The notes beneath the pieces were generated by a model. The model was not told the DNA's origin. It saw only the letters and a list, made by a program, of their open reading frames with translations, and made no database searches. A program made the translations under genes and the position numbers. Below are positions 18,814-26,086 of a stretch of DNA of 42,761 nt, piece by piece; the stretch's first letter is position 1; each line of letters starts with the position of its first letter. The stretch comes from Actinobacteria bacterium OK074 (GTDB taxonomy: Bacteria; Actinomycetota; Actinomycetes; Streptomycetales; Streptomycetaceae), in the NCBI GenBank assembly GCA_001298575.1, contig LJCV01000289.1, positions 1-42,761 of the forward strand, written 5' to 3'.

Positions 18814-19925
18814 CCGCCCGCGGCCGGAAGCACGCTGCACGCCCCGCAGGCGGCGCAGCCCGCCCGCTGGTCGGCGCCGCTCATCCCGGCGGCGCGCAGC
18901 TTCGCGGCGACGCCCTCGGTGACGTACGTCAGGAGTTGCGTGCTGGGCGCCCGTACGCCGTCGCGGGCGGCGAGCGTGCCGCTCATCGGGCGGAACGGGA
19001 CGACGAAGGGGTACACCCCGCGGTCGATCAACTCCCCTGCTCCCGCGATCAGTTCGTCCGGATCCTCGCCAAGTCCCACGAGCAGGTAGGTGGAGACGCG
19101 GTTCGGCCCGAAGACGCGCACCGCCTCGTCCCACGCGGCCTCGTACTCGGCCATCGAAACCGTCGACTTGCCGGGCATCCAGCGCCGCCGCACCTCGTCG
19201 TCGAGGGACTCGACATGGATGCCGATCGCGGTGGCCCCGGCGTCGTGCAGGGCACGGATCCAGGAGAGGTCGCCGGGCGGCTCGCACTGCACCTGGACGG
19301 GCAGCCCGGGGACCGCCTTGAGAACGGCGCGCACCGACCGTACGAGGTTGCGGGCGCCCCGGTCGGGTCCGGTGGTGGTGCCGGTGGTCATGACCATCTG
19401 CCGGACGCCGTCCAATCGTACGGCGGCCTCCGCGACCTCGGCGAGCTGCGCGGGGGTCTTGGCGGCCACGGTGGCGCCCGCGCGCAACGACTCCTCGATC
19501 GTGCAGAAGCGGCAGCGGTCGGACTCGGCGTAGCGGATACAGGTCTGGACGACGGTGGTGGCCAGGACGTCCGATCCGTGCAGCCGGGCGATCTGCTCGT
19601 AGCGGGTGCCGTCGGCCGTGGTCAGGTCGTAGAACCTGGGGCGGCGTACGGGGGTCAGGGTGAGGCCGGTGTCGGTGAGATTGCCGTCCTCGTCGCCGAG
19701 CCACACCTTGCCGTCCCGTACCGAGTAGGGGCTGGCGGGGTTGCGGGGGAGCGCGGCGTTGGCACCGTCGACGAGGACGTGTCCGTCGTCGCTGGGCCCC
19801 GCGCCGTCCGGCCGCCGCACGGGCGCGTCCAACGCGACGCCGCGCAGGGCGAGTTCGGCGCGGGTCATGATCCGCACATCCACCGCCGTACCGCTCGTAC
19901 CAGGTGTATTGGTGCCAACGCGCAC
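18810..19925 (-). CDS. MSMEG_0568-type radical SAM protein (Nit1C cluster)
   Basis: A 371-residue radical SAM enzyme. The cluster-binding cysteines are spaced C-x8-C-x2-C (Cys129, Cys138, Cys141 in VQTCIRYAESDRCRFCTIEE) instead of the common C-x3-C-x2-C. A TIM-barrel core follows, with MTTGTTTGPD (GGE-like position), QCEPPGD and GIHVESLDD. The C-terminus carries Cys357, Cys360 and Cys363 (GCAACGACS), probably ligands for a second Fe-S cluster. The GTG at 19925 is preceded by GGAG six bases away. The gene lies 10 bases after the MSMEG_0572-type gene and overlaps the next. It likely does the key radical step of the Nit1C pathway; the product is unknown. Confidence 0.93.
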   Translation of the reverse strand: MRVGTNTPGTSGTAVDVRIMTRAELALRGVALDAPVRRPDGAGPSDDGHVLVDGANAALPRNPASPYSVRDGKVWLGDEDGNLTDTGLTLTPVRRPRFYDLTTADGTRYEQIARLHGSDVLATTVVQTCIRYAESDRCRFCTIEESLRAGATVAAKTPAQLAEVAEAAVRLDGVRQMVMTTGTTTGPDRGARNLVRSVRAVLKAVPGLPVQVQCEPPGDLSWIRALHDAGATAIGIHVESLDDEVRRRWMPGKSTVSMAEYEAAWDEAVRVFGPNRVSTYLLVGLGEDPDELIAGAGELIDRGVYPFVVPFRPMSGTLAARDGVRAPSTQLLTYVTEGVAAKLRAAGMSGADQRAGCAACGACSVLPAAGG

Positions 19926-19935
19926 GTCGTACTCC

Positions 19936-20472
19936 CTACAGCTGGTAGGTGGAGTTGATGATGGCGCCCTTGCGCGCGTAGTGGATCAACGCGTCCTGGA
20001 CGTCCAGCGGGTGGGTCGGGATGACGCCCTCGATCAGGTCCTCCTCGCGGGCCCCGTGCAGCGACAGGCCGAAGCGGCAGCAGAAGACCTTGCCGCCCTC
20101 GGCGATGAACGTCTTGAGCTGGTTGTTGATGTTGTGCTCGCCGGGGAACGCCGAGTTGCCCGTGGTCGGAAAACCGCGGGTGGCAAGGCAGTTGAGGGAG
20201 CCGGGGCCGTAGAAGTAGATGGCCGTCTCAAAACCCTTGCGCAGGGCGCGAGTTGCCTGGAGGACGGCGACGAAGGAGACCGACGACTCGTGGGCGATGC
20301 CGTGCACGAGGGTGAAGTACGTCTCCCCGTTCTCGGCCTGGTAGTCGGGGAAGACCTTGGTGGAGCCGTAGATGCTGGAGCCCTCGGGGAGCGAGGGGTG
20401 CGGGATCTCGGTGAGGGACTTCTGCTCGACGTCGGAGAGTTCGGCGGTGACGGCGGACACGGATTCGGACAT
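19936..20472 (-). CDS. MSMEG_0572/Sll0783 family nitrogen-starvation response protein
   Basis: The protein has 178 residues. The core (STKVFPDYQAENGETYFTLV, ATRALRKGFETAIYFYGPGS, FIAEGGKVFCCRFGLSLHG) matches the Sll0783/MSMEG_0572 family, which has a DsrE-like small alpha/beta fold. Cys95, Cys131 and Cys132 are candidates for a functional thiol. In Synechocystis sll0783 is strongly induced by nitrogen starvation; the biochemical role is unsettled. The ATG at 20472 has AAGGAG seven bases upstream. It lies 50 bases downstream of the amidohydrolase gene. Confidence 0.92.
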   Translation of the reverse strand: MSESVSAVTAELSDVEQKSLTEIPHPSLPEGSSIYGSTKVFPDYQAENGETYFTLVHGIAHESSVSFVAVLQATRALRKGFETAIYFYGPGSLNCLATRGFPTTGNSAFPGEHNINNQLKTFIAEGGKVFCCRFGLSLHGAREEDLIEGVIPTHPLDVQDALIHYARKGAIINSTYQL

Positions 20473-20522
20473 GACTGTCTCCTTGTGCGGTACGGAATAC
20501 GGGAGTTGGGCGGTACGGGGGG

Positions 20523-21338
20523 TCAGTCGTAGAGCGCGGCGAAGGTGTCCCGGAAGACCAGGTCGCCGAGTTCGCCGCCGCCGGTGGCTTCGGCGAGGCG
20601 GGCGTATTCGCCGGTGAAGTCGCCCCACGGCTGGTCGCTGGCGAAGAGCACCCGGTCGTGGCCGAGACCGCGGCGCCCGATCTCCTGGGCCAGCCAGCGG
20701 GGAGTGAAACCGATGGCCCAGGAGAGGTCGGTGTAGACGTGCTTGCCGGCGTCGATCCAGTCGAAGAACCGGGAGCCGACGAGCTTGATGTGGCCGCTCA
20801 TCCCGCCGCCGAAGTGCACGAGATGGACGGGAACTTGGTCGGCGTACCAGTCGACCAGATGGCCGACCTCGTCGATGTCGGAGGCGGCGCCGGGGGAGGT
20901 GTGCACGTGGACGACCAGGCCGTGCCGGGCCGCCGTGGCGAAGATGCGGTCCAGCATCGGGCGGCAGGCCGGATCGGTGGGGCGACCGCCCAGCAGGAAG
21001 CTCAGCTTGAGGGCCTTGACGCCGCGCTCACCGGCCAACGCCAGGGCCTGTTCGGTGCGTTGCTCGTCCTCGGGGCGCGGGGAGACCCACAGGCCTGCCC
21101 GGATCCGGTCGTCGCTCTGCGCCGCCTCGATCGCCAACTCGTTGAAGGAGAAGGCGATGGCGGGGTCCGGGACGCCGTAGTTGGGGATGACCAGGGCGCG
21201 TTCGGTGCCCTCCGCGTCCAGGTCGGCGATCAGCTGCTTGACGGTGGCGCGGGCGGTGGTGTCGGGGTTGACGGGCGGGCCGCCGTAGAAGGGGTAGGCG
21301 GGCAGGACACCGATGTGGCGGTGTGCGTCGTAGACCAT
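20523..21338 (-). CDS. Amidohydrolase family TIM-barrel hydrolase (Nit1C cluster)
   Basis: A 271-residue amidohydrolase-2 type protein. Metal-site residues are present in order: the H-x-H of AHRHIG (His6, His8), HVH at residues 144-146, His175 in HLVHFGG, and Asp235 in FASDQPWGD. Such enzymes hydrolyse C-N or C-C bonds or decarboxylate. A strand K (Lys111 in KALKLSF) could be a metal-bridging residue. The ATG at 21338 has GAGGA six bases upstream, within a striking array of repeated SD-like motifs that fills the gap to the upstream gene. It probably processes the cluster's intermediate; the substrate is unknown. Confidence 0.92.
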   Translation of the reverse strand: MVYDAHRHIGVLPAYPFYGGPPVNPDTTARATVKQLIADLDAEGTERALVIPNYGVPDPAIAFSFNELAIEAAQSDDRIRAGLWVSPRPEDEQRTEQALALAGERGVKALKLSFLLGGRPTDPACRPMLDRIFATAARHGLVVHVHTSPGAASDIDEVGHLVDWYADQVPVHLVHFGGGMSGHIKLVGSRFFDWIDAGKHVYTDLSWAIGFTPRWLAQEIGRRGLGHDRVLFASDQPWGDFTGEYARLAEATGGGELGDLVFRDTFAALYD

Positions 21339-21339
21339 G

Positions 21340-21390
21340 GTCTTCCTCGGTCTTCCTTGGTCTTCCTCGTGTTCCTCGTGTTCCTTTTCC
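21340..21390 (-). repeat. Tandem SD-like repeats between two operon genes
   Basis: Read on the coding (minus) strand, the gap is made of CGAGGAAGAC-type decamers at 21340-21349, 21350-21359 (one mismatch) and 21360-21369, then two shorter GAGGAACA copies, then GAGGAAAAGG next to the upstream stop. At least five Shine-Dalgarno-like GAGGA/AAGGA motifs thus precede the amidohydrolase start. Only the last is at normal spacing. Confidence 0.85.
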
Positions 21391-22707
21391 TCAGCCGATC
21401 GGGAGGGCGGAGGCGAGTTCGGTGGGCGCGCCCGTGAGGGTGCCGCACACGTCGGCCAGGCGGCGCGAGGCGTCGATGTGGTTCGCGAGGAACTCCGCGT
21501 CCCGGCCCACCGATTCGAAGCGGCCCGAACCCCACGAGTACTGCCAGGGCAGGCCCAGGAAGTGCAGCCCGGGGGTGCTGGTGGCGCCCCGCCAGTGCAT
21601 GGGGTAGCCGCGGCCGTCGAAGACGGGGGCCTCGACCCACCGGTGGTCGCGGCGGAAGCCGGTCGACCACACGACGGAGGTGATGTCCGCCTGTTCCAGG
21701 TCGAGTTCGCGCGGCTGCTCGTCCGGCTCCCACACCGGAACGTAGCGGGACTCCTCCGGCGCGGTGATGCCCTCGGCGGCGATGTGGGCGTCGATGGCGT
21801 CCTTGATGCCCTCGGCCACCGCGTCCGCGCGGTCGAGGTTCACCTTGAGGTCGTCGGCGAACTCCAGTGCCGTACCGCTGACTCCGGTCAGCCGCCCGTA
21901 CAGCCGCATGCCGTCGCGGGCGAAGGCGCGCAGGTCGATGTCGCGACCGCCGTCGCGCCCGGTGACGTAGTGGTTGACCCGCATCCGTACGGCACCGGCG
22001 TCGTCGAACTCGTCGATGCCCTTGCCGTAGTGGCCCATGTCGTCGAGCCAGGCCACGCAGTCGCGGCCGCGGTAACGGCGGGCCACGCGCGGGGCGCTGC
22101 CCACGGCCAGATGGACCTGGCGGCCGGCCAGGTGCAGGTCCTCGGCCAGCTGGCAGCCGGACTGGCCGGTGCCGACCACCAGGACGGCGCCGTCCGGGAG
22201 TTGGGCCGGATTGCGGTAGCCGGAGGAGTGCACCTGGGTGATGCCGTCGGGCAGGCGCTGGGCCAGCGGCGGGACGGACGGCGTGTGGTAGGGGCCGGTG
22301 GCCACCACGACCTGGTCGGCGGTGAAGTCCCCTGCCGTGGTGGAGAGTTCGAAGACACCCGCCGGGGTGCGCCGCAGCCGGGTGACCGACACCCCCTCGA
22401 CCAGCGGCGGTTGGAAGAACGCCACGTAGTCCTCCAGGTACCGGAGGATCTCGTCACGGACCATGAACCCGTCCGGATCGTCCCCCGGGTAGGGGTAACC
22501 GGGCAGCTTGCACTGCCAGTTGGGCGTCACCAGGCAGAAGGAGTCCCAACGGCGCTCCCGCCACTCGTGCCCGACCCGGTCCGCCTCGACGACGACGTGC
22601 TCGACGCCCCGCTCGCGCAGGCAGTAGCTCATCGAGAGCCCGGCCTGGCCGCCGCCGACCACGGCCACCGGGAAGTGCGCGCCGGCCAGCCGTATCGCGG
22701 GGCTCAC
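21391..22707 (-). CDS. MSMEG_0569 family flavin-dependent oxidoreductase (Nit1C cluster)
   Basis: A 438-residue flavoprotein monooxygenase-like enzyme. FAD binding is shown by FPVAVVGGGQAGLSMSYCL (Gly-rich loop at about residues 18-23), a second dinucleotide fold for NADPH by VLVVGTGQSGCQLAE, and a VVWSTGFRRDHRW segment closes the FAD domain. The family typically N-hydroxylates or oxygenates small molecules. The GTG at 22707 overlaps the stop of the MSMEG_0570-type gene by four bases, so it is the second gene of the operon. Confidence 0.93.
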   Translation of the reverse strand: MSPAIRLAGAHFPVAVVGGGQAGLSMSYCLRERGVEHVVVEADRVGHEWRERRWDSFCLVTPNWQCKLPGYPYPGDDPDGFMVRDEILRYLEDYVAFFQPPLVEGVSVTRLRRTPAGVFELSTTAGDFTADQVVVATGPYHTPSVPPLAQRLPDGITQVHSSGYRNPAQLPDGAVLVVGTGQSGCQLAEDLHLAGRQVHLAVGSAPRVARRYRGRDCVAWLDDMGHYGKGIDEFDDAGAVRMRVNHYVTGRDGGRDIDLRAFARDGMRLYGRLTGVSGTALEFADDLKVNLDRADAVAEGIKDAIDAHIAAEGITAPEESRYVPVWEPDEQPRELDLEQADITSVVWSTGFRRDHRWVEAPVFDGRGYPMHWRGATSTPGLHFLGLPWQYSWGSGRFESVGRDAEFLANHIDASRRLADVCGTLTGAPTELASALPIG

Positions 22708-23009
22708 CTGGTCCTCCCGTTGGCATCGGTCAGCGACTCGACCGTGACCTTGGCACCGCCGACGGCGGTGAACGCGGCGGCGGTCCGTTCGATCTGCGCG
22801 AGCTGGTCGGAGGCGCCGGTACAGAAGAAACCGAACTTCTCCCGAACCCGCTCCCCGGCGATTCCGAGCGCCGTACGGCTGCGCTCGACGAATTCCGCCA
22901 GCTCGTATTCACCACCGGCGGAGAAGTAGTCCTCGACCACCGTGGAGGGGGAATAGCAGCGCTGGGTCACACCATCGGGCCAGCGCACATTGAAATACAT
23001 CTCGGGCAT
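22704..23009 (-). CDS. MSMEG_0570 family nitrogen starvation response protein
   Basis: A 101-residue protein beginning MPEMYFNVRWPDG, with YSPSTVVEDYF and RSRTALGIAGERVREKFGF, diagnostic of the small MSMEG_0570/Slr- type proteins of Nit1C clusters. No catalytic motif is visible. The ATG at 23009 has GGAGGA six to seven bases upstream; longer frames to 23102 add non-family residues. It is the first gene of the nine-gene operon, so the promoter should lie in the next hundred bases or so. Confidence 0.92.
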   Translation of the reverse strand: MPEMYFNVRWPDGVTQRCYSPSTVVEDYFSAGGEYELAEFVERSRTALGIAGERVREKFGFFCTGASDQLAQIERTAAAFTAVGGAKVTVESLTDANGRTR

Positions 23010-23076
23010 GACATTCCTCCATGCCGGGCACCGAGGTCTTGACACCTCGCCGCTGTCTGTGGAGACCAACTTCAGC

Positions 23077-23098
23077 CTTCGCAGATTTCCGAACGAAG
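23077..23098. promoter_or_regulatory. Candidate operator upstream of the Nit1C operon
   Basis: CTTCG-cagatttccgaa-CGAAG is an inverted repeat of five-base arms about 70 bp upstream of the first operon gene, with an A/T-richer spacer than its surroundings. A nitrogen regulator would be a reasonable guess, but I do not see a convincing GlnR box. Confidence 0.25.
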
Positions 23099-23193
23099 TC
23101 ATCCGGAATAAAGGGGGGTTGCCAAAGCCTCACGTGGGTTTGGGGTGGGGTGGTGGTGCTGTTCGCGAGGTGGGGGCGCGATACCGCGCTTAT

Positions 23194-23247
23194 CCGCGTG
23201 CTCCGCGTAATCCGTGCAACCCGTGCAATTCGTGCAATCCGTGTATT
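23194..23247. repeat. Six copies of a 9-bp tandem repeat
   Basis: Period-nine units ccgcgtgct, ccgcgtaat, ccgtgcaac, ccgtgcaat, tcgtgcaat and ccgtgtatt run without gaps. They lie between the start region of the Nit1C operon and the broken methyltransferase. Confidence 0.85.
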
Positions 23248-23269
23248 TCTCGGCGTCCTTTGACGGCGT

Positions 23270-23512
23270 GCAGCAGTGTGATGGCGAGTCACGGGCTGGT
23301 GGGCGACCCCGGCCGCAGCCGCGTTGGTGAGCGTGGCCGCGGGCCGCCTCGATCAGCACCGCGCCGCGACCGCAGCCCAGGTCCAGCAGCTGCTCGTCAC
23401 CCTTCAGGCCGGCCCGGTCCAACTCCCGCCGCCAGATGTGGAGTTTGCCGTGCAGTGTGGTGTGCAGGTAGATGCCAATGCTGGCGAGCAGTGTCGTCCC
23501 CGCGGTCGCCAT
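23270..23512 (-). pseudogene. Remnant of a class I SAM-dependent methyltransferase
   Basis: From ATG 23512 the frame reads MATAGTTLLASIGIYLHTTL, then KLHIWRRELDRAGL and LLDLGCGRGAVLIEAARG, an N-terminal helix region and the SAM-binding motif I of a methyltransferase. After about 57 residues all similarity ends, and the frame runs into unrelated Cys/Thr-rich codons made by tandem repeats. A neighbouring frame continues with a VTRHHTAARR segment that could be a displaced C-terminus. A normal enzyme would be over 200 residues, so the catalytic core is deleted. Confidence 0.72.
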
Positions 23513-23810
23513 CGCGGTCCGTCCCGGCCGCCATCGGTCACTGGCCGCGGCCAGGGAGCTGGATCCGCCGCCGCTTCGGGCTCTCCCCCTGCGGTGCCGC
23601 AGTGACGTACGACCGGCCTTCCCACCGTTTCACCTTCACCTGGCCGGGCCCGGTCGTCCCCTTTCCCGACGAGTTTCCGCCACCGTGCTCCGCGTGAGTG
23701 GCCAGCCGCTGACGAGTGTTCTCCGGTGTTCGACGTACGCGGCGGTGCCGTAACAGGGCCAGACCTCCGCTTCCACGATGGCACCCATGATCACCCCCGG
23801 CTTCGTTTCG

Positions 23811-23854
23811 TCGCTGCCTGTCGCTGCCTGTCGCTGCCTGTCGCTGCCTGTCGA
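23811..23854. repeat. Four exact tandem copies of TCGCTGCCTG
   Basis: TCGCTGCCTG occurs at 23811, 23821, 23831 and 23841 without mismatch, followed by a partial TCGATG copy. The exact match suggests recent slippage or expansion. It lies in the gene-free scar region. Confidence 0.95.
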
Positions 23855-23895
23855 TGCGGAGCCTGGGGGCCCGGGCCCTTGCTCAACTGCGAACC

Positions 23896-23993
23896 CGGTC
23901 AAAGTTCAGTGAGATCGGCCAAGGTTCAGTGAGACGGGGCACCGAGTGTCCTGTGCCAGTGAACCTTGACCGATTGCCACTGAAGTCCGACCG
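23896..23993. mobile_element. Possible joined ends of a deleted insertion sequence
   Basis: Two direct copies of a gGTCAAaGTTCAGTGAGA-like motif lie at about 23897-23914 and 23917-23934 (period 20). Two inverted copies follow: ATCGGTCAAGGTTCACTG on the minus strand at 23957-23974, and a weaker one at about 23976-23993. The inner pair is an 18-base inverted repeat with two mismatches. Multiple repeats at each end, facing each other, is typical of IS21-like element termini. With only about 20 bp between, this would be a remnant after internal deletion. A regulator binding region is an alternative. Confidence 0.45.
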
Positions 23994-24005
23994 CGTGGAG
24001 GCGCT

Positions 24006-24860
24006 CTACCGGCGGACCGCCGAGATCAGTCCGCCGGGCCGCTCCTCGCGCTGCGGCGGGGTGCTGATCGGGCGGCCGTAGGCGGCGGCGCGCTCGCGCA
24101 GGGTGTGGCTGCTGGCCTCCCAGCCGTGCCCGGCCAGCCAGCCCACCGGGTCGTCGGGCGTCTCCGAGACCCACATGGACGCCGCCGATCCCGGCGCCGC
24201 GTCCGCGCCGAAGCGGTCGATCACGCCGCGCGAGCCCAACGTCAGCCCCATCCGGCTGTCTGCCGCCGACTGCGCGCTGATCCGGGTCAGCAGCAGTTCC
24301 ACCGCGTCCTCGGGCAGATAGATCAGCAGTCCTTCGGCGATCCACACGGTCGGCGCCGCCGGGTCGTGCCCTGCGGCGGCCAGCGCGGCCGGCCAGTCCT
24401 CACGCAGATCCACCGCGACGGTGATCCGCTCGCAGCGTGCGACGGCCCGCTCCTGGCGCAGCACCGAAGCCTTGAAGTCCAGTGGCGCGGCGGTGTCGAC
24501 CTCGAACAGCCGGGTGCCCTCGGGCCAGTCCATCCGGAAGGCCCGGCTGTCCATGCCGGCGCCGAGCAGCACGACCTGCCGGATCCCGGACGCGGAGGCA
24601 TGTTGCAACAGGTCGTCGAGGAACTTCGTTCTGATGACGATGGAGAACGCCACGGCCAGCCGGCGGCGGCGCGCGGCCTCGTCATCGGGCAGCGGCGGCG
24701 AGGAGGGCCACAGGCCGCCGGCGGTGGCGAATGCCTGTGCCAGTGGGTCGCGGAACAGCGCGTTCTCCCGCTCGGTCTCCAGCGCCCGCACCCGGGCCAC
24801 CCCCACCGCCGTGGCCCACACTCCCGACGGCTGCACCCGCTCCTGCTCATCAGTCACCAC
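24006..24860 (-). CDS. Class I SAM-dependent methyltransferase, TIGR00027/leucine carboxyl methyltransferase-like
   Basis: A 284-residue protein. ARVRALETERENALFRDPLA at the N-terminus, the SAM motif VVLLGAGMDSRAFRMDWP, FEVDTAAPLDFK and VWIAEGLLIYLPEDAV are typical of the TIGR00027 group expanded in actinobacteria, often O-methyltransferases of unknown substrate. The start is GTG 24860 or the adjacent GTG 24857; the Shine-Dalgarno is weak (TAGG). It is a single gene on the minus strand between two gene-poor regions. Confidence 0.9.
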   Translation of the reverse strand: MVTDEQERVQPSGVWATAVGVARVRALETERENALFRDPLAQAFATAGGLWPSSPPLPDDEAARRRRLAVAFSIVIRTKFLDDLLQHASASGIRQVVLLGAGMDSRAFRMDWPEGTRLFEVDTAAPLDFKASVLRQERAVARCERITVAVDLREDWPAALAAAGHDPAAPTVWIAEGLLIYLPEDAVELLLTRISAQSAADSRMGLTLGSRGVIDRFGADAAPGSAASMWVSETPDDPVGWLAGHGWEASSHTLRERAAAYGRPISTPPQREERPGGLISAVRR

Positions 24861-25296
24861 GCCAGCCTAGAAGATCGACTCCAAGGGGCCTGACGAGGGG
24901 GAGCCAGCTTCACGCGCGGCCAGCCAGTCATGCGCGCACTGACCGCCTACGACCACTAAAACCACCATTAGGCGAAGAGCAACGGTCACCCTGTGTACGC
25001 GACCACACGAAGTGGACCAGAGCCGGCTCTCGGCGACAAAGTCAGCCACCAGCCTTCACCGAGGCGGGTCAGTGATCCGCGGGGACACGACATCCAACGA
25101 TCAGCTGTATCTGGCACAGACAGCCAAGTGGTCAACCTTCGCTGACACAAAGCAGCTTCGATCGGCCTTCCCTGGCGATCGATCACCGATCACTGGCACA
25201 GGACAACCGAGGTCTGACCCGAGGCTTGCCAAGCGACGGGTTCCGATATATCGTTGACGCATCGCGACAGATCAACGATGGAATGGAGTGATTGCG
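24861..25296. other. Gene-free region upstream of the PadR gene
   Basis: Lower GC than the genes on both sides and no credible frame. It separates two divergently transcribed genes. The last 55 bases carry the PadR operator candidate. Confidence 0.5.
25244..25279. promoter_or_regulatory. Candidate PadR operator and promoter
   Basis: ATCGTTGA at 25250-25257 and TCAACGAT at 25272-25279 form a perfect eight-base inverted repeat with a 14-base spacer. It overlaps a second palindrome, CGATATATCG, at 25244-25253. Both lie within 55 bases of the PadR start, where an autoregulator would bind. Confidence 0.65.
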
Positions 25297-25965
25297 ATGC
25301 GTACCCGAGGAGAAGACTTCGGATTCGAGCATGGACATGGCCGTCAGGGCGGTCCCGGCAAGCGTGGCCGGGGCGGTTTCGAAGGGCGGCGTGGGGCCTT
25401 CGGTCCCTTCGGACCCGGTGCGGGCGGCCCTGGTGGCCCCGGCTTCGGACCCGGTGGACCGGGCTTCGGTCCCGGTGGGCCCGGCCCGTGGGGCGGGCGT
25501 GGCCGGGGGATGGGTCCCCGTGGCCGGGCGCGCCGCGGTGACGTGCGTGCGTCGATCCTGGCGCTGCTCAAGGACCGGCCCATGCATGGCTACGAGATGA
25601 TCCAGGAGATCGCCGAACGCAGTGGCGGGGCGTGGAAGCCCAGCCCCGGTTCGGTCTACCCCACCCTCCAGCTGCTGGAGGACGAGGGCCTGATCGCCAG
25701 CGAGAGCGAGGGCGGCAAGAAGCTGTTCGCGCTCACCGAGGCGGGCCGCACGGCGGCCGACGAGGGTCCCGACGCACCGTGGGAAGCCGCTACGCGCGGG
25801 GTCGACTGGGAGGCGCTGAGCGAGATCCGGACGGCCGGGTTCGGCCTGATGGAGGCGTTCGGCCAGGTCTGGAAGACCGGCAGCAAGGAGCAGCGCGAGA
25901 AGGCGCTGGCCGTGGTCAACGAGGCCCGTAAGAAGCTGTACCTCATCCTTGCCGATGAGAGCTGA
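25297..25965 (+). CDS. PadR family transcriptional regulator with Gly/Pro-rich N-terminus
   Basis: A 222-residue protein. Residues about 1-80 are low-complexity Gly, Arg, Phe and Pro (FGPGGPGFGPGGPG type repeats). Residues about 82-155 are the PadR winged helix: RGDVRASILALLKDRPMHGY, then PSPGSVYPTLQLLEDEGLI and KKLFALTEAG. The C-terminus is a helical dimerisation segment ending KKLYLILADES. PadR proteins repress genes in response to small toxic molecules and often themselves. ATG 25297 follows GGAG at eight bases; the GTG at 25288 overlaps that Shine-Dalgarno. No transporter or enzyme sits beside it, so the target is probably itself or remote. A strong terminator follows. Confidence 0.92.
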   Translation: MRTRGEDFGFEHGHGRQGGPGKRGRGGFEGRRGAFGPFGPGAGGPGGPGFGPGGPGFGPGGPGPWGGRGRGMGPRGRARRGDVRASILALLKDRPMHGYEMIQEIAERSGGAWKPSPGSVYPTLQLLEDEGLIASESEGGKKLFALTEAGRTAADEGPDAPWEAATRGVDWEALSEIRTAGFGLMEAFGQVWKTGSKEQREKALAVVNEARKKLYLILADES

Positions 25966-26010
25966 CGGTGGGGCGCGGTGCTTGGGGCTCCGCGCCGTGC
26001 CGGATGCGGG

Positions 26011-26045
26011 AGCGCCCCGTGGACTTGGGTCCGCGGGGCGCTTTT
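26011..26045 (+). terminator. Intrinsic terminator after the PadR gene
   Basis: AGCGCCCCGTGGAC at 26011-26024 pairs with GTCCGCGGGGCGCT at 26029-26042 (one wobble) around TTGG, followed by a T run at 26042-26045. This is one of the few hairpins in the window with a T tract. Confidence 0.9.
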
Positions 26046-26086
26046 GTGACTGCGGTCCCGGGTGTGGCTTCTGTACGAGGGCGGGT

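Larger units (their letters stand above)
23513..24005. other. Gene-free scar region with repeats
   Basis: No credible gene. It includes the 5' flank of the broken methyltransferase, four exact decamer repeats at 23811-23850, and the mirror-arranged repeats at 23896-23993. Codon bias is absent in all frames. Confidence 0.6.

Noticed and set aside
23194..23854. Tandem repeats considered as a CRISPR array
   Set aside because: Units are 9-10 bp and contiguous, without spacers or cas genes.
25344..25583. Pro-rich antisense frame over the PadR N-terminus
   Set aside because: It mirrors the Gly-rich arm; the plus frame continues into a clear PadR domain.
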